A stretch of 64,000 nucleotides of DNA from Lasiosphaeris hirsuta (taxonomy: Eukaryota > Ascomycota > Sordariomycetes > Sordariales > Lasiosphaeriaceae). Where the stretch lies: contig JAUKUA010000002.1 of NCBI GenBank assembly GCA_030549175.1, positions 2,232,001 to 2,296,000 on the forward strand. The letters are read 5' to 3'. Made by a program: the position numbers and the translations under genes. Shown here in pieces: positions 1-13,508 of the stretch. Below the pieces are notes generated by a model. It was not told where the DNA came from. It saw nothing but the letters and a program-made list of their open reading frames with translations, and ran no database searches. The first letter of the stretch is position 1; every line of letters starts with the position of its first letter.

Positions 1-1379
1 TCGAGCCTACCCCTAGTACCGATCTCATAATCTAGGAACCTCCCGAGATAACTACAACAGCTATTAAGAAATTTCCGACAATCTCTTCGAGCTTCCTTAC
101 TATCGTTAAACTACTGTAATAGTTTGTAGATCTCTACTAACAAGTAGCCTAAGCCTACTAAGAGCTTTACCTTTTCGTAACCTCTACAGCTTTCGATAAG
201 GAAAGACTCGACTCTCTTGCTTTGATATTCTCGGTATTACTCTTAGACTATAAAAACATGGTTTAATACGTTTAAAATAACTAATACGTCCTTGAGGCTA
301 CCCGACAAGAACTCGAAGCTTCGTATATATCCTTTAGTATCTAAGTCAACGAGAAACTCTCCCGTTTTACCACCTAGGATACATAACGTCAAAAATCTCT
401 TTCTATTGTCGTTGCTCGAACCGAAGCCCTCCATAAGGATATGCTTAGGTAGAAGAAGGAAACGGAACAATAAGTATAACAGACGGAATAGCGAGTACGG
501 GAATAAACTAACACGCTTGTCTAGGTCTAGGAACTTCTCCGGATCTAGGAAGAAAAACAAGCTTGCTAAGACTATCACAATGTTAATGTCTAACATTAGT
601 CCACTTCGGCCTAGGGACAACTTAACTCACTTATAGCTCTTTATCAGCTAGGAGTCTTACGAACCCCGAAAGAATAAAAATTGTTCGATCAGCTTAAGGC
701 CTACTCGAGGAACTTAGTCGAAGAGATACTTATGATACGAGCTATCGTAGTAAGATCTTACGACACGGATAAGATTATCTAAAGGGCCATGATCCGTTCA
801 CAGAAATCACCCTTTGTCAAACTCCCTCGATAGACGTCACAACCGTCGAAAAAATCAACCTTAACTCGATACTTCGATAACGACGAAGACTCTCTCTCTA
901 ATCGTAACCTCCAACGGAGAGTGACCCGAGAGACCTTATCTAAAACCTAGAGACAGCTCGATAGCATATGGAATTCCGATGCTAAGATAAGGAGTAGAGG
1001 ATCAGAAGAAGGTAAACAACCTCTTAGTAGTTACTTAAGGGTCGCTATCTTATCGCCGCCCCCGAGTAGCCACAGCTCTAGTAATAATAACAAGAGCCCT
1101 TTACCTAAGGATAACCTACCTTTTAGACCCCCTAGCAGACCCCCAGGTCCCCTAGGAGGGCCCCCCGGACCCCCTGGTCCACTAGGACCACCGGAAGGCC
1201 TACCAGGGCCTCCGGGACCCCTAGGCCCTCCGAGCTAAGGCTCCCAGAGCCTATTACCACAACCCTCACTCGACCCTATGGTAATTTTACTCGACCTTAT
1301 CTATACGAATTAGACGGTAATTCGCAAATACACGGCCGTAATTCGTGACTTCCGTGGTCAGGGTGCCGCTGTAACTATA

Positions 1380-2440
1380 GCGAAACCCGAAAAATATAAC
1401 GGAAAGGATAAGAGACATTTTAAGACTTGGTAACGTTCCGTTAAGAAATATTTTAATGTTTATAAGCGAAGTTTCCTCGACGACAGAGCTAAAATTAGCT
1501 TCGTCGGTACCCTCACCAAAGACATAGCTCTTAAATGGTACTAAAAGAAAGGTTTATAAATCAAAAAGCTTAGCTTAGTAGATCAATGAAACAACTATGC
1601 TACCGCCATCGTCGAACACTTCCGTAACCCCACGCGTAGAGCTAAGGACTATAAGTCTATGAAGGTATTAATATACAACAAGGATATAAACAAATACGTA
1701 ACTAAGTTTTAAAAACTTAATTATACTATCGACCTTAGTAGCTAAGCGCTATAGTCACTAGTTATGACCACGATCTCCGAAGCCGTAATAAACATGATCT
1801 ATTCATACATAGGACACCTCTCTACCGAAGACGCCGACTTCCTAGAAATAGTCATCACGGCCGGACTAATTTACGAGGACCAAACGAAAAATCGTAAAAT
1901 TACCCATAAGGCTAAGTCAAAAAAAGAAAAGTCCACTTCGAATAGTAAGAAACGTTCGAAGAAGGACAATAATAAAGAAGATACTAATACCTCTAGCTCC
2001 CGTTCCGACCTAGTACCTACGAAAAAGGTAAAAAGAGGCCTTAAGTAAAAACGACAAGATCATAAAGACAAGACGCCAGCACCTACCCGTCCAAAGTATT
2101 AAAACTTTTATAAAGAGGCTATTACAAAGATAAAATATGCCGACATCGACAAACATAAGGTAAGTAAGAGATGTTACCATTATAAGAGGTAAGGCCATAA
2201 TATCCTCGAATGTTATAGTAGGAAAACCGAAGGAGGTAAGGAAATTCTAAAACCTCCCGGAAAGATCTCCGGAGTTAAGCCTAAACGCGGAAGACAAGCC
2301 GACGACAAAGATACCGAAGAAACCAAATCCTAGCCTGTCAAAAAGGCTAAAATCTCTTCTATGACAAAAGTAAATTATCCTAAGCTTTTCTCTCGTATAG
2401 TCAAACTCTCCGATAGTAAAGGTATATCGGATTTTTAACT
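1380..2440 (+). pseudogene. gag relic of gypsy copy 1
   Basis: The retrotransposon capsid region reads as a gypsy Gag in one frame with interspersed stops, including the segment KLSLVDQ and the stretch around KDINKYVTKF. A lysine-rich tail precedes a zinc knuckle at about 2170-2215. The expected CX2CX4HX4C motif now has Tyr in place of the second Cys, with a stop inside the knuckle. The largest stop-free piece is 1764-2048, about 94 codons. In an intact element this protein would form the virus-like particle and bind element RNA. Confidence 0.75.
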
Positions 2441-2599
2441 GGTACCTAGGACTTTGCGGTACCTGGAACCGTACCCCGAATCGCCGCGAGTTCTATAAAA
2501 CGTGTCCGTTTCGCTTTTCCGCTCGAAGAAAACTCCTCTCCTAAGCAACAGGATAAAGCCGAAACCTAAGAGGGGCCCTCTCATAAGAAGGCTAAACGG

Positions 2600-5500
2600 A
2601 GCTACGAGCCGTATCATAACGTTCGTAAGATTATTCTTATAACCATCGTCTACTACGGAGCTACGGAAATCCCCGTCCGAGTACTCCTTGACCTAGGAGC
2701 CTCCGGCCCGGTTATAAGCTAAGACCTCGTCAAAAAATAAAACATCTCTTATATAGTCAGAACGATATTAAAACCCTTAGAAGCTTTTAACACTGTAATT
2801 AACCTTAATTCCGGAAAAACCTATACTAAGGAAATCGTTCTATGACACTAAGCCGAACACTTCTCTTATATCACGTTCGAAATTTCACCCCTTAATACCG
2901 AATGTAATATTCTTTTACCTTACTAGTAGTTATAATAGTACTAGCTGAATTATCTATGGGACTATGACACCTCGAAAGTAACCTTCGAATCTAATTACTG
3001 TCGCCAGAATTGTACTTCCTTTGTAATCTTTAGAAAGAAGAGTTTTATCGCTAGTATTACAACGTCCTATATCTCAAAAATCCCCGAAAGATTTAGGACC
3101 TTTATACCTTTAGCGTCTCTTAAAGTGATTTAACGGCTTTTAGATTACTAGCCGTGGGACTATGTGATTGACATAATAGGAAAAGAGAAGCTTCTATGGA
3201 GACTTATCTATCCTATATTACGCCTAGAAAAGAAGATCCTCCGTAAATAGCTAGACCAAATGCTCTCGGAAGGTAAGATATAGGAATCAAAGTCACCTTA
3301 TTCTTCGCCTATCTTCTTTATAAACAAAGAAATATCCATGGAAAAGGTAGCTACTAGAGACCTAGAAAACCTCCGTCTTGTAGTCGACTATCGAAGAATT
3401 AACGAACGAACAGTTAAAAACCGTTACCTATTACCTCTAATCACCGAACTTTAAGATACCCTCGTTAGATTTATTATCTTTATAAAGATAAATCTAAAGT
3501 CGGGCTTTAACTTAATTCGAATGAAAGAAGGACACGAATAAAAAGCAACGTTTCGAACCTGTTACGGCCTCTTTAAGTTTAACGTAATATCCTTTAGGCT
3601 TACTAATACTTCCGTTACCTTTTAAGGTATAATAAATCATATCTTTCAAGACCTTATCGACTAAGGCCTCCTGTCTTATATCGACGACCTTCTTATTTAT
3701 ACCGACTCGAAGAAATAATATAATAAGATTGTAATAAAAGTACTTAAACGGCTTTAGAAACATAACCTTATGATCAACCCTTCAAAGTATATATAAGATA
3801 TTGAGAAACTCGAGTACCTAGGCTATATTATCAGTACTTAAGATATCGTGATATCAAAAGATAAGGTAGAATGTATCTTCTTATAGAAACAGCCTACGTT
3901 AATAAAAGAAGTTTAATAATTTAACGGATTTACGAATTTCTATAGGTGTTATATCGGAGATTATTTATGTATTACTAAACTACTTATAGATTCTACTAAT
4001 CTAATCTAGAAAAACTAGAAGTAGACAAACTAGATGAATGTGGCATTTTAAGCGTTGAAAACAGCCTTTACGAAAGCTCTTGTCCTAGTTTATTTCGACC
4101 TTAATAAACTACCTATAATCGAACTAAATACCTCCGATTATACATTCGGCTTGGTCATGTCACAAAAGTAAGATAATAATAGGATTTACCTTGTAACCTT
4201 CCACTTTAGAAAACTAATCTCCGCGGAAATAAACTACGAAATCTATGACAAGGAACTTCTTACGATAGTAGATTTGTTCCAGTGTTAGAGATATTACTTA
4301 GAGGGGGCTAAATATCGTATTGAAGTTTTCTTAGACTATCGTAACCTAGAATACTTCCAGACCGTGAAAGTCCTTAATTACCGCCAAGCCCGTTAGGCTT
4401 AGTAACTTGCTACCTTTGATTTTGTCATTAATTTCCGTTCCGGCATATAGAATACTAAGGTAGATACTCTCTCACGGTATGAAGAGTACCTTTTGGAAAG
4501 GGGGGATAAAAACTAACCGATAACCTCTGTTTTAAATAAAGAGCATTTTTCATACTCTGAAGTTCCTACGTTTATACTCTTAAAAGTACGCCTCTGTAAC
4601 ATTCTAATATTAAAGTGGAACGAAGAATTCTTCGAGTAAATCAAAGTTATTACTTCTATAGACGAAACATATTAGAAAGCTTTGGTTTCCCTTAGAAAAG
4701 ACGTAACTAATAAAGATAAAGTTCTATTCGTAAAGAATCACATTTAGATCTTTGACAACAAGAAACTTAAGATCTAGATTATCTACTCCGAACACGATAC
4801 TAAAGTAGTAGGTCATATGGATATAGATAAAACCGTTAAACTAATTAGACGGCATATGTTCTGGTAAAACCTTAAAAAAGACGTCGCTAAGTTTATATAC
4901 TCCTGTCACGAGTGTCAAAGTAACAAGCTAAGACGTTACCTTCCTTTTAGATTGTTCCATCTTATTAAGTTAGAATATTTCCCGTGGAGGCTTATTTTAA
5001 TAGACTTCATAACGGACCTTTCCTTTTCTAATAGATGTAGTTTTATCTAGGTCATTGTTAATACCTTTACCAAAATGACATACTTTATTCCCTTAAAGGA
5101 CAATACTAAGAAAACAGAAGACTTAATCCCTCTTTTTACCTATAAATGTTAAAAATATCACGGCATATCTATTAGTATCATCTTTAATCGGGATTTACGG
5201 TTTAACATAAGACTTTAGTACGACTTCCTTAAACATATTGGAATTAAACTAAAGATATTAACCTCATTCTATCCCAAAACAAATAGCTAGACTAAATGTC
5301 TTAATTAATATATCAAAGCCTACCTTAGAGTCTTTGTTAACTATAAGATAAATAACTAAGACATCTTACTACCTATAGCCGAATTTACGTGGAATAACGT
5401 TAGATCGACTTCTATTAATAGCTCTCCCTTTTATGCTAACTACGGATATTATCTGGCCGTTAATAATCTATCTAACGAATCTACGTATAACCCGTATAGT

Positions 5501-6060
5501 GAAATCATAGTACACTAGATAACTACGGTCTACGAGAACCTCTATGAAACTTTTAAAGAATCTCGAGAATGGATAAAGAAGTACGTAGATAGGAAATGAA
5601 CGGAAGTATCCTCCTTTATTAAGAAGTAATTGGTAATACTAGACGTTAGGAATATCAAGACTAAAAGACCTTCCAAAAAGCTAGATAAGAAGTTGCTTGA
5701 ACTATTTAAAATCTCTAAGGTAATATCCCCTATAGCCGTAAAACTCGAACTTCCGGAACGTTAGAAAATTTATCCTACCTTTTATGTCTCTCTTATTAAA
5801 CCTTTCCAAACCGGCTCTCAACCGATCTCCGACCCTATTTAGGTCTTGGAGTAAATAGGAGATATTTACTTTGAGGAATTCGTAGTAGAGGAAGTTATGA
5901 ACTCCCGTATTAAGAAAGGGGTAGTAGAGTATCTTGTCAAATGGGATAGATATCCCGAAGAAAAAGATTGGACTTAGGAACTATATGAGTACTTCTCTGA
6001 CACTTAGGAACTTTAGGACTTTCACGTTAAGTACCTACATAAGCTAAAGGACCCTAGGGT
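2600..6060 (+). pseudogene. pol relic of gypsy copy 1 (PR-RT-RNase H-integrase-chromodomain)
   Basis: The polyprotein domains run in chromovirus order. The protease shows DLGASGP. The RT shows VDYRRINERTVKNRYLLPL (about 3375-3435) and the catalytic YIDDLL. The integrase shows the zinc-binding region with CHECQSNKLRR (about 4905-4935) and a DDE core. The C-terminal chromodomain includes VVEYLVKWDRYPEEKDW. In-frame TAG and TAA codons interrupt every domain. Chromodomains of this class are known to direct integration toward methylated-histone heterochromatin, which fits the transposon-dense setting. Confidence 0.85.
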
Positions 6061-6106
6061 TACTAACCTTAGGACTCGAGGTAAGTTTTCCTAGGAGGGG
6101 GGATAG

Positions 6107-7433
6107 TATTATACTAGTAAGCTTACCTAGGTTAACAAGGTTACTAACCTCCTTGACCGAGCTATACTACTAGTACACATTACATACCTATATAACATTA
6201 TGGACCTATAATAACAGGGGTATTGAACTTATTAATGTGGAGTCAGTACTAAGAAGGTTACTACAACGTAGCTTAACCTCGGGACATATCCTATCGTGTG
6301 GCTTAAGGCCTACTTAGCCTGAGTACGTAGGTTAATGGATCCTTAGGTACGATTATAGGTTACGAAGGGATGCTTAGAATTACTTACAAGCCAAAGTAGC
6401 CATATACTAGATCTTACCCGTACTAGGTAACGTCACTAGACTTTAGATTTGTCATGGACAAGCTACTTAACCTTAGTATCACGATCAGGGCCTATATAGT
6501 CAGCTAGGATCCTACAGTTGGTCTTTCGAATTATGGACCTTCCCGCTATCGTTGGTATTCCTTTGGAAGACCTGGACCCCGACGTTCTTCGGAGTCTAGC
6601 TTCAGTAGTAACAGGTAGCCGCAACCCCCGCGTGTGAGTCACGAAGGGAACCGTTACTGTGACAGCCGACCTGGGGATCAACCTAACAGCGCTGTGGCTA
6701 ACGTAAGTACTAAGGACGTGAAGGAACACTTACAGCAATGGACACCATGCCGCTAGAGCTATATGGATAAGTACTAATACCGGCCGTGGACCGACGTGTG
6801 ATAGGCCGGCTTCACTTGGCTTATAGCCGCTGATTTGTAGGGCGCGAGAGACGGGCGGCTAGAAAGGAGATTCGGGACCGACGGGTGGCTAGGAGGATCC
6901 TTCAGGTATTTTGGTATCCTTGTATCTTGTACATAGCCTTCCATAAGTAGGACAGGTACGCTACGATAGATCCTCGAGAGGAAGAAGTTCCCTAGTTCTC
7001 TTTAGACAAACCTAGAAAGATTATCAACTAAACTTTAATAAAGCTAAGGGATAATATAACCTTGTGAACCCTTCTGTTTCTCCTAACTTACAACTACGAA
7101 GCATTGTATCTTATCTTCTGTTGGATCATTCCATCTCCCTGAACCTCCTTCTCCCTGGCTCTCTACCACTTTGTATTACGACAGTTAACTCCCTTACCGT
7201 TCTGTTTTAAACCTCTAAATCGGACCTTGTACTTATTAGCCTTACGAAGATCAAGTCCCTGAGTTCATCGTGTGAAAGCTCTAAACTAGACCAATAGCAA
7301 TTGTCAGGATGGTTCGTTGAACGGTTAAGTCGAGAGTTAAGAAAAGATTAAAGCTTTACAGTCTGACTTTTCATTTGATATCTCACCTTGTGGTTATCAT
7401 ATCCCAGACCTTCGTAGGCTAGCCTGTGTCATA
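6107..7433 (+). repeat. LTR of gypsy family, shared by copies 1 and 2
   Basis: This LTR is 1327 bp. It starts TATTATACTAG, a mutated form of the family start TGTCACACTGG seen uncorrupted at 24044 on the other strand. It ends in TGTGTCATA, where other copies end TGTGTCACA. Related copies lie at 13509-14836 (+), 15101-16321 (-), 22730-24044 (-) and 25730-27058 (+). It serves both as the 3' LTR of copy 1 and as the 5' LTR of copy 2, so the two copies form a tandem head-to-tail array. The segment after its right end, GATAATCTTTCT, is also found next to the LTR at 22730, so it is internal element sequence. Confidence 0.88.
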
Positions 7434-8839
7434 GATAATCTTTCTTTTATCTAAGAACACCTTCTTACCCGTTACTTCATTTACGATAGCCGGTAACTCC
7501 GTATCATATTTGGCCGTGCTCCGGGGTCGGGAAACCGAACCTAACCTAGGGACCGACCTTATGATCTGGGAACCTCCTACAATAGAAATATAAACCATTA
7601 AGAAGTTCCCTACTCTCTCATCGAGTTCCGAAACCCTCATTAAACTACCTCAATGGTTTATTCATCTCTACAATTAAGTCGCCGAAGCCTACAAAAAACT
7701 TTACTTCTTTATTAACAATACGTACGAAGATAAGAAGAGGCTTAACTTACTTACTTTAACATTTACTACCTTAGTTACTGACTATCAGTCGATAGTATAG
7801 TATGTTAAGACGAACTAATACGTTCTTAAAAGTACTCGGTAAGAATTAGAAGTATCTTATATCACTTTTGGTATCAAAGTCAACTAAAAATTAGCTTAGT
7901 TTGCCACCTAAACAGCCTAACGTGAAAAATCCCTTAATCTTATTATTATACATATAGAAGCCCTCTATAAGAAGATTACCAAACAAAAATTACGACAAGT
8001 ATAACAAGTACGAGACTAGGAAGTAAGGGTTAGGAAATAAAACGCTAAGCTTGTCCGAGTTAAGGAACTCCTTCGAATCTAGGAAGAGAAGTAAGCTCGA
8101 TAAGACTATCATAACACGGAATTTAGCCATTGGTCTACCACGGCCTAAAGCTAGTTCAATTCTCTCATGGCACTCTAACAACCAGAAGTATCACGGACTC
8201 CGAAAGACTAAGAATTATTTAATCAACTTAAGGCCTACTCTAACAATCTAGTTAAAGAAGTACTCACATTAAGATTAACACGAGTCGGACCTCATGATAA
8301 GGAACAAATTATCCAGAGAGCTATGACACGTTCTCAGAAAATCTTATCTGTTAAACCCTCACGATGGCTGTCATAACCGTTTAAAAAATCAACCTCTATA
8401 TGATACTTCGACTAAGACGAAGACTCCCTCTCAAACCGTAACCTCTAAAGAAGGGCTACCCGGGAAATCTCGGCACGAGCTCGGAGACAGGTCGATAGTA
8501 TATAAAACTCCGATGCTAAAATGAGAAGTAGAAACATAGGAGGAAACTCGCCTCCCCGCCACGTCAAGATAAGTACCTTACCCCCTCCGGACGACGGCAA
8601 TAATAATAACGACTTAGACGACGATTTCTATCGTACGAGTCCACCTTCCGGTCCTCCCGGAGGCCTACCTAAGCCTCTGGAACCTCCAGAACCTTAGGGT
8701 CCGGGCTCCCGGAGCCCTTCACCCCCACGTGATCCTATGGCAGTCCTCCTCGACCTTATCCGGACTAATCAGGACCTGATTCGTAACAACACTAATACGA
8801 TTTGGGAATCCCGTGGTCAAGGTACCACCGTAACCATGG

Positions 8840-9890
8840 CAAAACCTGAAAAATACAACAGAAGAGATAAAAGCAAGTTTAAGACATGATAGCACTCTGT
8901 TAAAAAGTACTTCAGCGTCTACGAACGAAGCTTCCTCGACGACAAGGCCAAAATTAGCTTTGTTAGTGCTCTTACCAAAGGTACTATCCTCGAATGGTAT
9001 TAGAAAAGAAAGACCTAGATCGAAAAGCTTAGCTTAGTAGATCAATGGAACAACTATGCCACCGCCATAGTCAAACGTTTTCGTAACCTAGCACGAAGAG
9101 CTAAGGACTACGAAGTTATAAAAGCCCTGACCTACAATAGAGATGTAAACGAATACGTAACAAAGTTTCAGGAACTTAATCATACCGTCGATCTCAGCGG
9201 CTAGGCCTTATAGTCACTAGTTACCAATACCATCCCCGACGCCATAATAGACTTAATCTATTCGCGTATGAGACATCTCCCTACCGACGACGCCGATTTC
9301 CTCGAAGCCATCGTTACTACTAGTTTAATTCATAAAGATAAAATGAAGAACCACGAAATTAATCGCAAAGCTAAGTAGAGAAAAGGAGAGTCTACTTCGA
9401 GTAACAAGGAACGTTCGAAGAAGAATAGTCATTATAAGGAAACTAATATCTCTAGCTCCCGTCCCGGTCTAACACCTATAAAAGGAAAACCTAAAAAAGG
9501 CCTAAAACGGAAGTAACAGGACAAGGAAGACAACCCTTCGGTATCTACCCGAACAAAGTACTAGTAAACCTACAAGGAAGCCGTCGTCGGGATAGAACAA
9601 GCCGAAATTAATAAACATAAGGTAAGCAAGGGATGCTACCGCTGTAAACGTCAAGGCTATAACACTCTTAAATGCTATAGTAGGAAAACTAAGGATGGCA
9701 AGGATATCCCTAAGCTACCTAGTAAGATTTCCGGAGCCAAGACTAAACGCGGGAGAAATGAGGATAAGGACGAAGACTCTTCTCCTTAACTATCGAAGAA
9801 GGTTAAAGTCTCTGCCATAACAGAGAAAGACTATCCTAAGCTTTTCCCTCGTATTATTAAACTATCCGATAGTAAGGACATATCGGATTT
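8840..9890 (+). pseudogene. gag relic of gypsy copy 2
   Basis: This Gag relic is collinear with that of copy 1. The capsid segment KPEKYN (about 8845) leads into a region sharing KLSLVDQWNNYATAIV (about 9027-9075). A zinc knuckle follows at 9634-9675. All three Cys of the CX2CX4HX4C pattern survive, but the His codon CAT has become TAT. A stop at about 9885 (TTTTTAATAG) ends the frame. Stops within the frame are mainly TAG in place of CAG or TGG. Confidence 0.75.
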
Positions 9891-9926
9891 TTAATAGGTA
9901 CTCCAAAACTCGCGGCATCGGAAACT

Positions 9927-12900
9927 GTGCCTCGACCCGCCGTAACCTCTGCTAAAAAACGTGTCAACCCTAACACTAAGGAACCCTCTTATAAGAAGGT
10001 TAAGCGAAGCTATAAACCATACCACGGCACTCATAAGATTGTTTCTATAATCATCGTTTACTACGAAGCCAAGGAAATTCCCCTTCGAGTACTCTTAGAT
10101 CTTAGTACCTCTGGCCCGGTCATGAGCTAAGACCTTGTCAAAAAATAGAACATCTCTCATATATATAGAACGATCCCGAAACCTTTAGAAGCCTTCAATA
10201 GAACTGTCAACCTTAAATCAGGTAAGAAGTATACCAAGGAAATCGTTCTACGGTACTAGGTAAAACACTTCTCTCATATCACGTTCGAAATCTCTCCCCT
10301 CGACGCGGAATACGACATCCTTCTTCTATATTAATAGCTGTAACAGTACCAGCCGGACTACCTGTGGGATTCTGACACATCGAAAGTAGCTTTTAGTTCC
10401 GACTACTGTCGACAAAACTGTACTTCCCTTGTAATTTTAAGAAGTAAAAGCTCTATCGTAAATGTTACAACTTCCTATAAAATCCCCGAAAGATTTAAGA
10501 TCTTTGCCCCTTTGGCATCTCTTGAAGCGGCTCAACGGCTACCAAATCACTAGCCTTGGGACTATATGATTAATATCATCGGAGATAAGAAGCTTCCATA
10601 AGGACCCCTTTACCCTATGTCACCTTTAGAAAAGAAGATCCTTCGTAAATAGTTAGACTAGATACTTAGAGAGGGTAAAATATGAGAATTAAAATTACTA
10701 TGTTTATTACCTATCTTCTTCGTAAATAAAGAAGTATCATTAGAAAAGGTAGCTACAAGGGACCCAGAGAACCTCCGTCCCATAGTCAACTACCGAAAGA
10801 TTAATAAACAAACTGTTAAAAACCGCTACTCGTTACTTCTTATCACCGAACTCTAAGACGCCCTTACCGGATCTGTCATCTTCACGAAGATAGACTTAAA
10901 ATCGGGTTTTAACTTGATTCGGATAAAAGAAGGGCACGAATAGAAAATAGCGTTTCGAACTTATTACGGCCTCTTCGAGTTCAACATAATATCTTTCGGC
11001 CTCACCAATACTCCTACTACCTTCTAAGGTATGATAAATCATATCTTTCGAGACCTTATCGATCAAGGCCTTCTATCCTACATTAACGACCTCTTTATCT
11101 ATGTAAGTTCTAAAACGGAACATGACAAAATTGTCGTTGAAGTCCTTAAGCGACTCTAGAAGTATAACCTAGCTATTAACCCTACTAAATGTATATAGGA
11201 TACTAAGGAATTAGAATACCTAGGCTATATTATCAGTACTAAGGATATCGTAATATCAAAGGATAAGATAGAATATATCTTTTTATAGGAATAGCTAAAA
11301 TCGGTAAAAGAAGTCTAGTAATTTAATAAATTTACAAACTTCTATAGATACTACATCAAGGGCTATTTACACATCGCTAAGCTACTCATTAATTCTACAA
11401 ATCTTACCTAGAAGACCTGGACATAAAATAACTAGATAAATATAGTATTTAAAGCGTTAAAGAAAGCTTTTATTAAAGTTCCTATTCTGGTCTATTTCGA
11501 CCTTAATAGACCCCCTATTATCGAACCTAACATATCAGACTACGTGTTAGGAGGGATAATGTCATAGAAGTAAGATAATAGTAGAATATATCTTATGGCG
11601 TTTTACTTAAGGAAACTAATCTCCGCGGAAATTAACTATAAGATCTACGATAAGGAACTCCTAGTAATAGTTGATTATTTCTAACGTTAAAGACATTACC
11701 TCGAGGGTACCAAATATTACATTGAAGTCTTTTTGGACTATCATAACCTAGAATACTTCCAAACCGCGAAGGTTCTTAACTGCCGCCAAGCCCGATGGGC
11801 TCAGTAGCTTGCTACCTTCGATTTCGTCATTAATTTCCGCCCTGGTATATAAAATGCTAAGGTAGATACTCTCTCGTAACGTGAAGAGTACCTTTTGGAA
11901 GGAGGGGATAAAAACTAGCCGATAACCTCTGTTTTGAATAAAGGACATTTCTCTTATTCGGAGGCCCCGACATTTATACTTTCAAAAGTACGTCTTTGTA
12001 ACATTCTAACACTAAAATGGAACGAAGAATTCTTCGAGTAGATCAAAGCTACTGTTCCTACAGACGAGACTTATTAGAAGGCCCTGGTTTCCCTTGGAAA
12101 GGACGTAACTAACGAAGACGGAATCTTATTTATGAAGAATCGTATCTAGATCCCTGATAATAAGGAACTTAAGATCTAGATCATCTACTCCGAACACGAT
12201 ATCAAAGTGATAGGCTACATAGGTATAGATAAGACTGTTGAACTTATTAAACGGCACATGTTCTAGCAAAACCTTGAAAAGGACGTTGCTGACTTTGTAC
12301 GCTCTTATTATGAGTGTCAAAGTAACAAGCTAAGACGTCACCTTCCTTTCGGACTACTTCATCCTATCGAACTAAAATATTTTCCGTGGAGGCTCATCTC
12401 AATGGACTTCATAACGGACCTTTCTCTCTTTAACGGATATAGTTCTATCTAGGTCATTGTCGACACCTTTACTAAAATGGCATACTTTACTTCTTTAAAG
12501 GACGATATTAAGAAGACAAAAGACTTGATCCTAATCTTTACTCGCGAATGTTGGAAATATCACGGCATGCCCTCTAGTATCATTTCTGATTAGGATTCAC
12601 GGTTTAACATAGGCCTTTGGTATAACTTCCTCAAATATGTCGGAGTCAAGCTAAAGATGTTAACCTCGTTCCATCCTGAAATAGATAGTTAAACTAAACG
12701 TCTTAATCAACATATCGAGGCTTACCTCAGAGCCTTCGTAAACTATGAGATGAATAACTAGGATATCTTATTACCTATAGCCGAATTCACGTGAAATAAT
12801 ACCAAATCGACTTCTACTAGTAACTCTCCTTTCTACGCTAACTACGGATATTATCCGGCCACTAATAATCTACCTGATGAATCTACACGTAATCCGCACA

Positions 12901-13440
12901 GTGAAATCATGGCATACTAGATAACTACGGTCTACGAGAACCTTTATGAAACACTTAAAGAATCTCAGAAACGGATAAAGAAGTACGTAGACAGGAAGCG
13001 AACGGAAGTACTCTCCTTTGAAGAAAAGTAACTAGTAATACTTGACACACGGAACATTAGGACTAAGAGACCTTCTAAGAAACTGGACAGAAAGCTACTC
13101 GGCCTATTTAAAATCTCTAAGGTAGTATCTCTTATAGCTATGAAACTCGAACTCCCGGAACGTTAGAAAATTCATCCTACCTTTCACGTCTCTCTCATTA
13201 AACCTTTCCGAACCGGCTCTCAACCGATCTCTGACCCTATTTAGGTCTTGGAGTAAGTAAGAGACGTTTACCCTGAGGAATTCGTAGTAGAAGGAATCAT
13301 GAACTTCCGTACTAAGAAAAAGATAGTAAAGTATCTCGTCAGATAGGATAGATACCCCGAAGAAAAGGATTAGACTTAGGAACTATACAAGTACTTCTTT
13401 AACACCTAGGAACTTTGGGACTTCTACGTCAAGTACCTAC
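9927..13440 (+). pseudogene. pol relic of gypsy copy 2
   Basis: A 67-codon open piece (9927-10130) ends in the protease core LLDLSTSGPV, where the catalytic Asp-Ser/Thr-Gly has become DLSTSG. RT, RNase H, integrase (with the segment YECQSNKLRRHLPF at about 12309) and chromodomain follow in order. The integrase core is among the best preserved pieces in the array, but stops still occur every few dozen codons. No frame could make a functional polyprotein. Confidence 0.8.
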
Positions 13441-13508
13441 GTAAGCCTAAGGACCCTAGGGTTACTAACCCTAGGACTCGAGGTAAGTCCTCTTAGGAGA
13501 GGGGATAG

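Larger units (their letters stand above)
1..6106 (+). mobile_element. Ty3/gypsy chromovirus copy 1, internal region (RIP-degraded, 5' end outside window)
   Basis: This is a plus-strand gypsy retrotransposon interior that begins about 120 bp inside the element, judged by alignment with copy 2. Recognisable in order are: a 5' region, a Gly-Pro-rich stretch (about 1147-1239), gag (about 1380-2250) with a decayed CCHC knuckle, an aspartic protease core reading LLDLGASGPV (about 2690), reverse transcriptase with YIDDLLIY (about 3680), RNase H (about 4060-4500), integrase (about 4750-5500) and a C-terminal chromodomain with YLVKWDRYPEE (about 5930-5965). The frames carry many in-frame TAG and TAA codons where the family has CAG, CAA or TGG, the pattern left by RIP. 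The domain order PR-RT-RH-INT-chromodomain defines a chromovirus. It cannot be active. The 3' LTR follows directly after a purine-rich tract at about 6095-6106. Confidence 0.9.
7434..13508 (+). mobile_element. Ty3/gypsy chromovirus copy 2, internal region (RIP-degraded)
   Basis: This is a full-length interior between two LTRs on the plus strand, collinear with copy 1. Gag occupies about 8840-9890 and its zinc knuckle (9634-9675) keeps CYRCKRQG, but the His is now Tyr. The protease core is at about 10085-10130. RT (about 10780-11180) contains KNRYSLLL, and the catalytic motif has decayed from YIDD to YIND. RNase H lies at about 11440-11900 and integrase at about 12060-12900. The C-terminal chromodomain (about 13270-13440) has YLVR followed by a stop where Trp is expected. 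The damage differs from copy 1, so the two copies were mutated separately after duplication, or in several rounds. Confidence 0.88.

Noticed and set aside
243..636. Overlapping open frames on both strands at the left end (125 and 114 codons)
   Set aside because: They lie in the 5' region of gypsy copy 1; matching frames recur at 7990-8251 and 22015-22309 wherever the repeat occurs. The hydrophobic one is antisense to the element.
3512..3763. Minus-strand frame of 83 codons
   Set aside because: Antisense shadow of the gypsy RT domain.
12126..12320. Minus-strand frames at 12126-12320 and 24345-24530
   Set aside because: Both are antisense shadows of the same integrase segment in copies 2 and 4.
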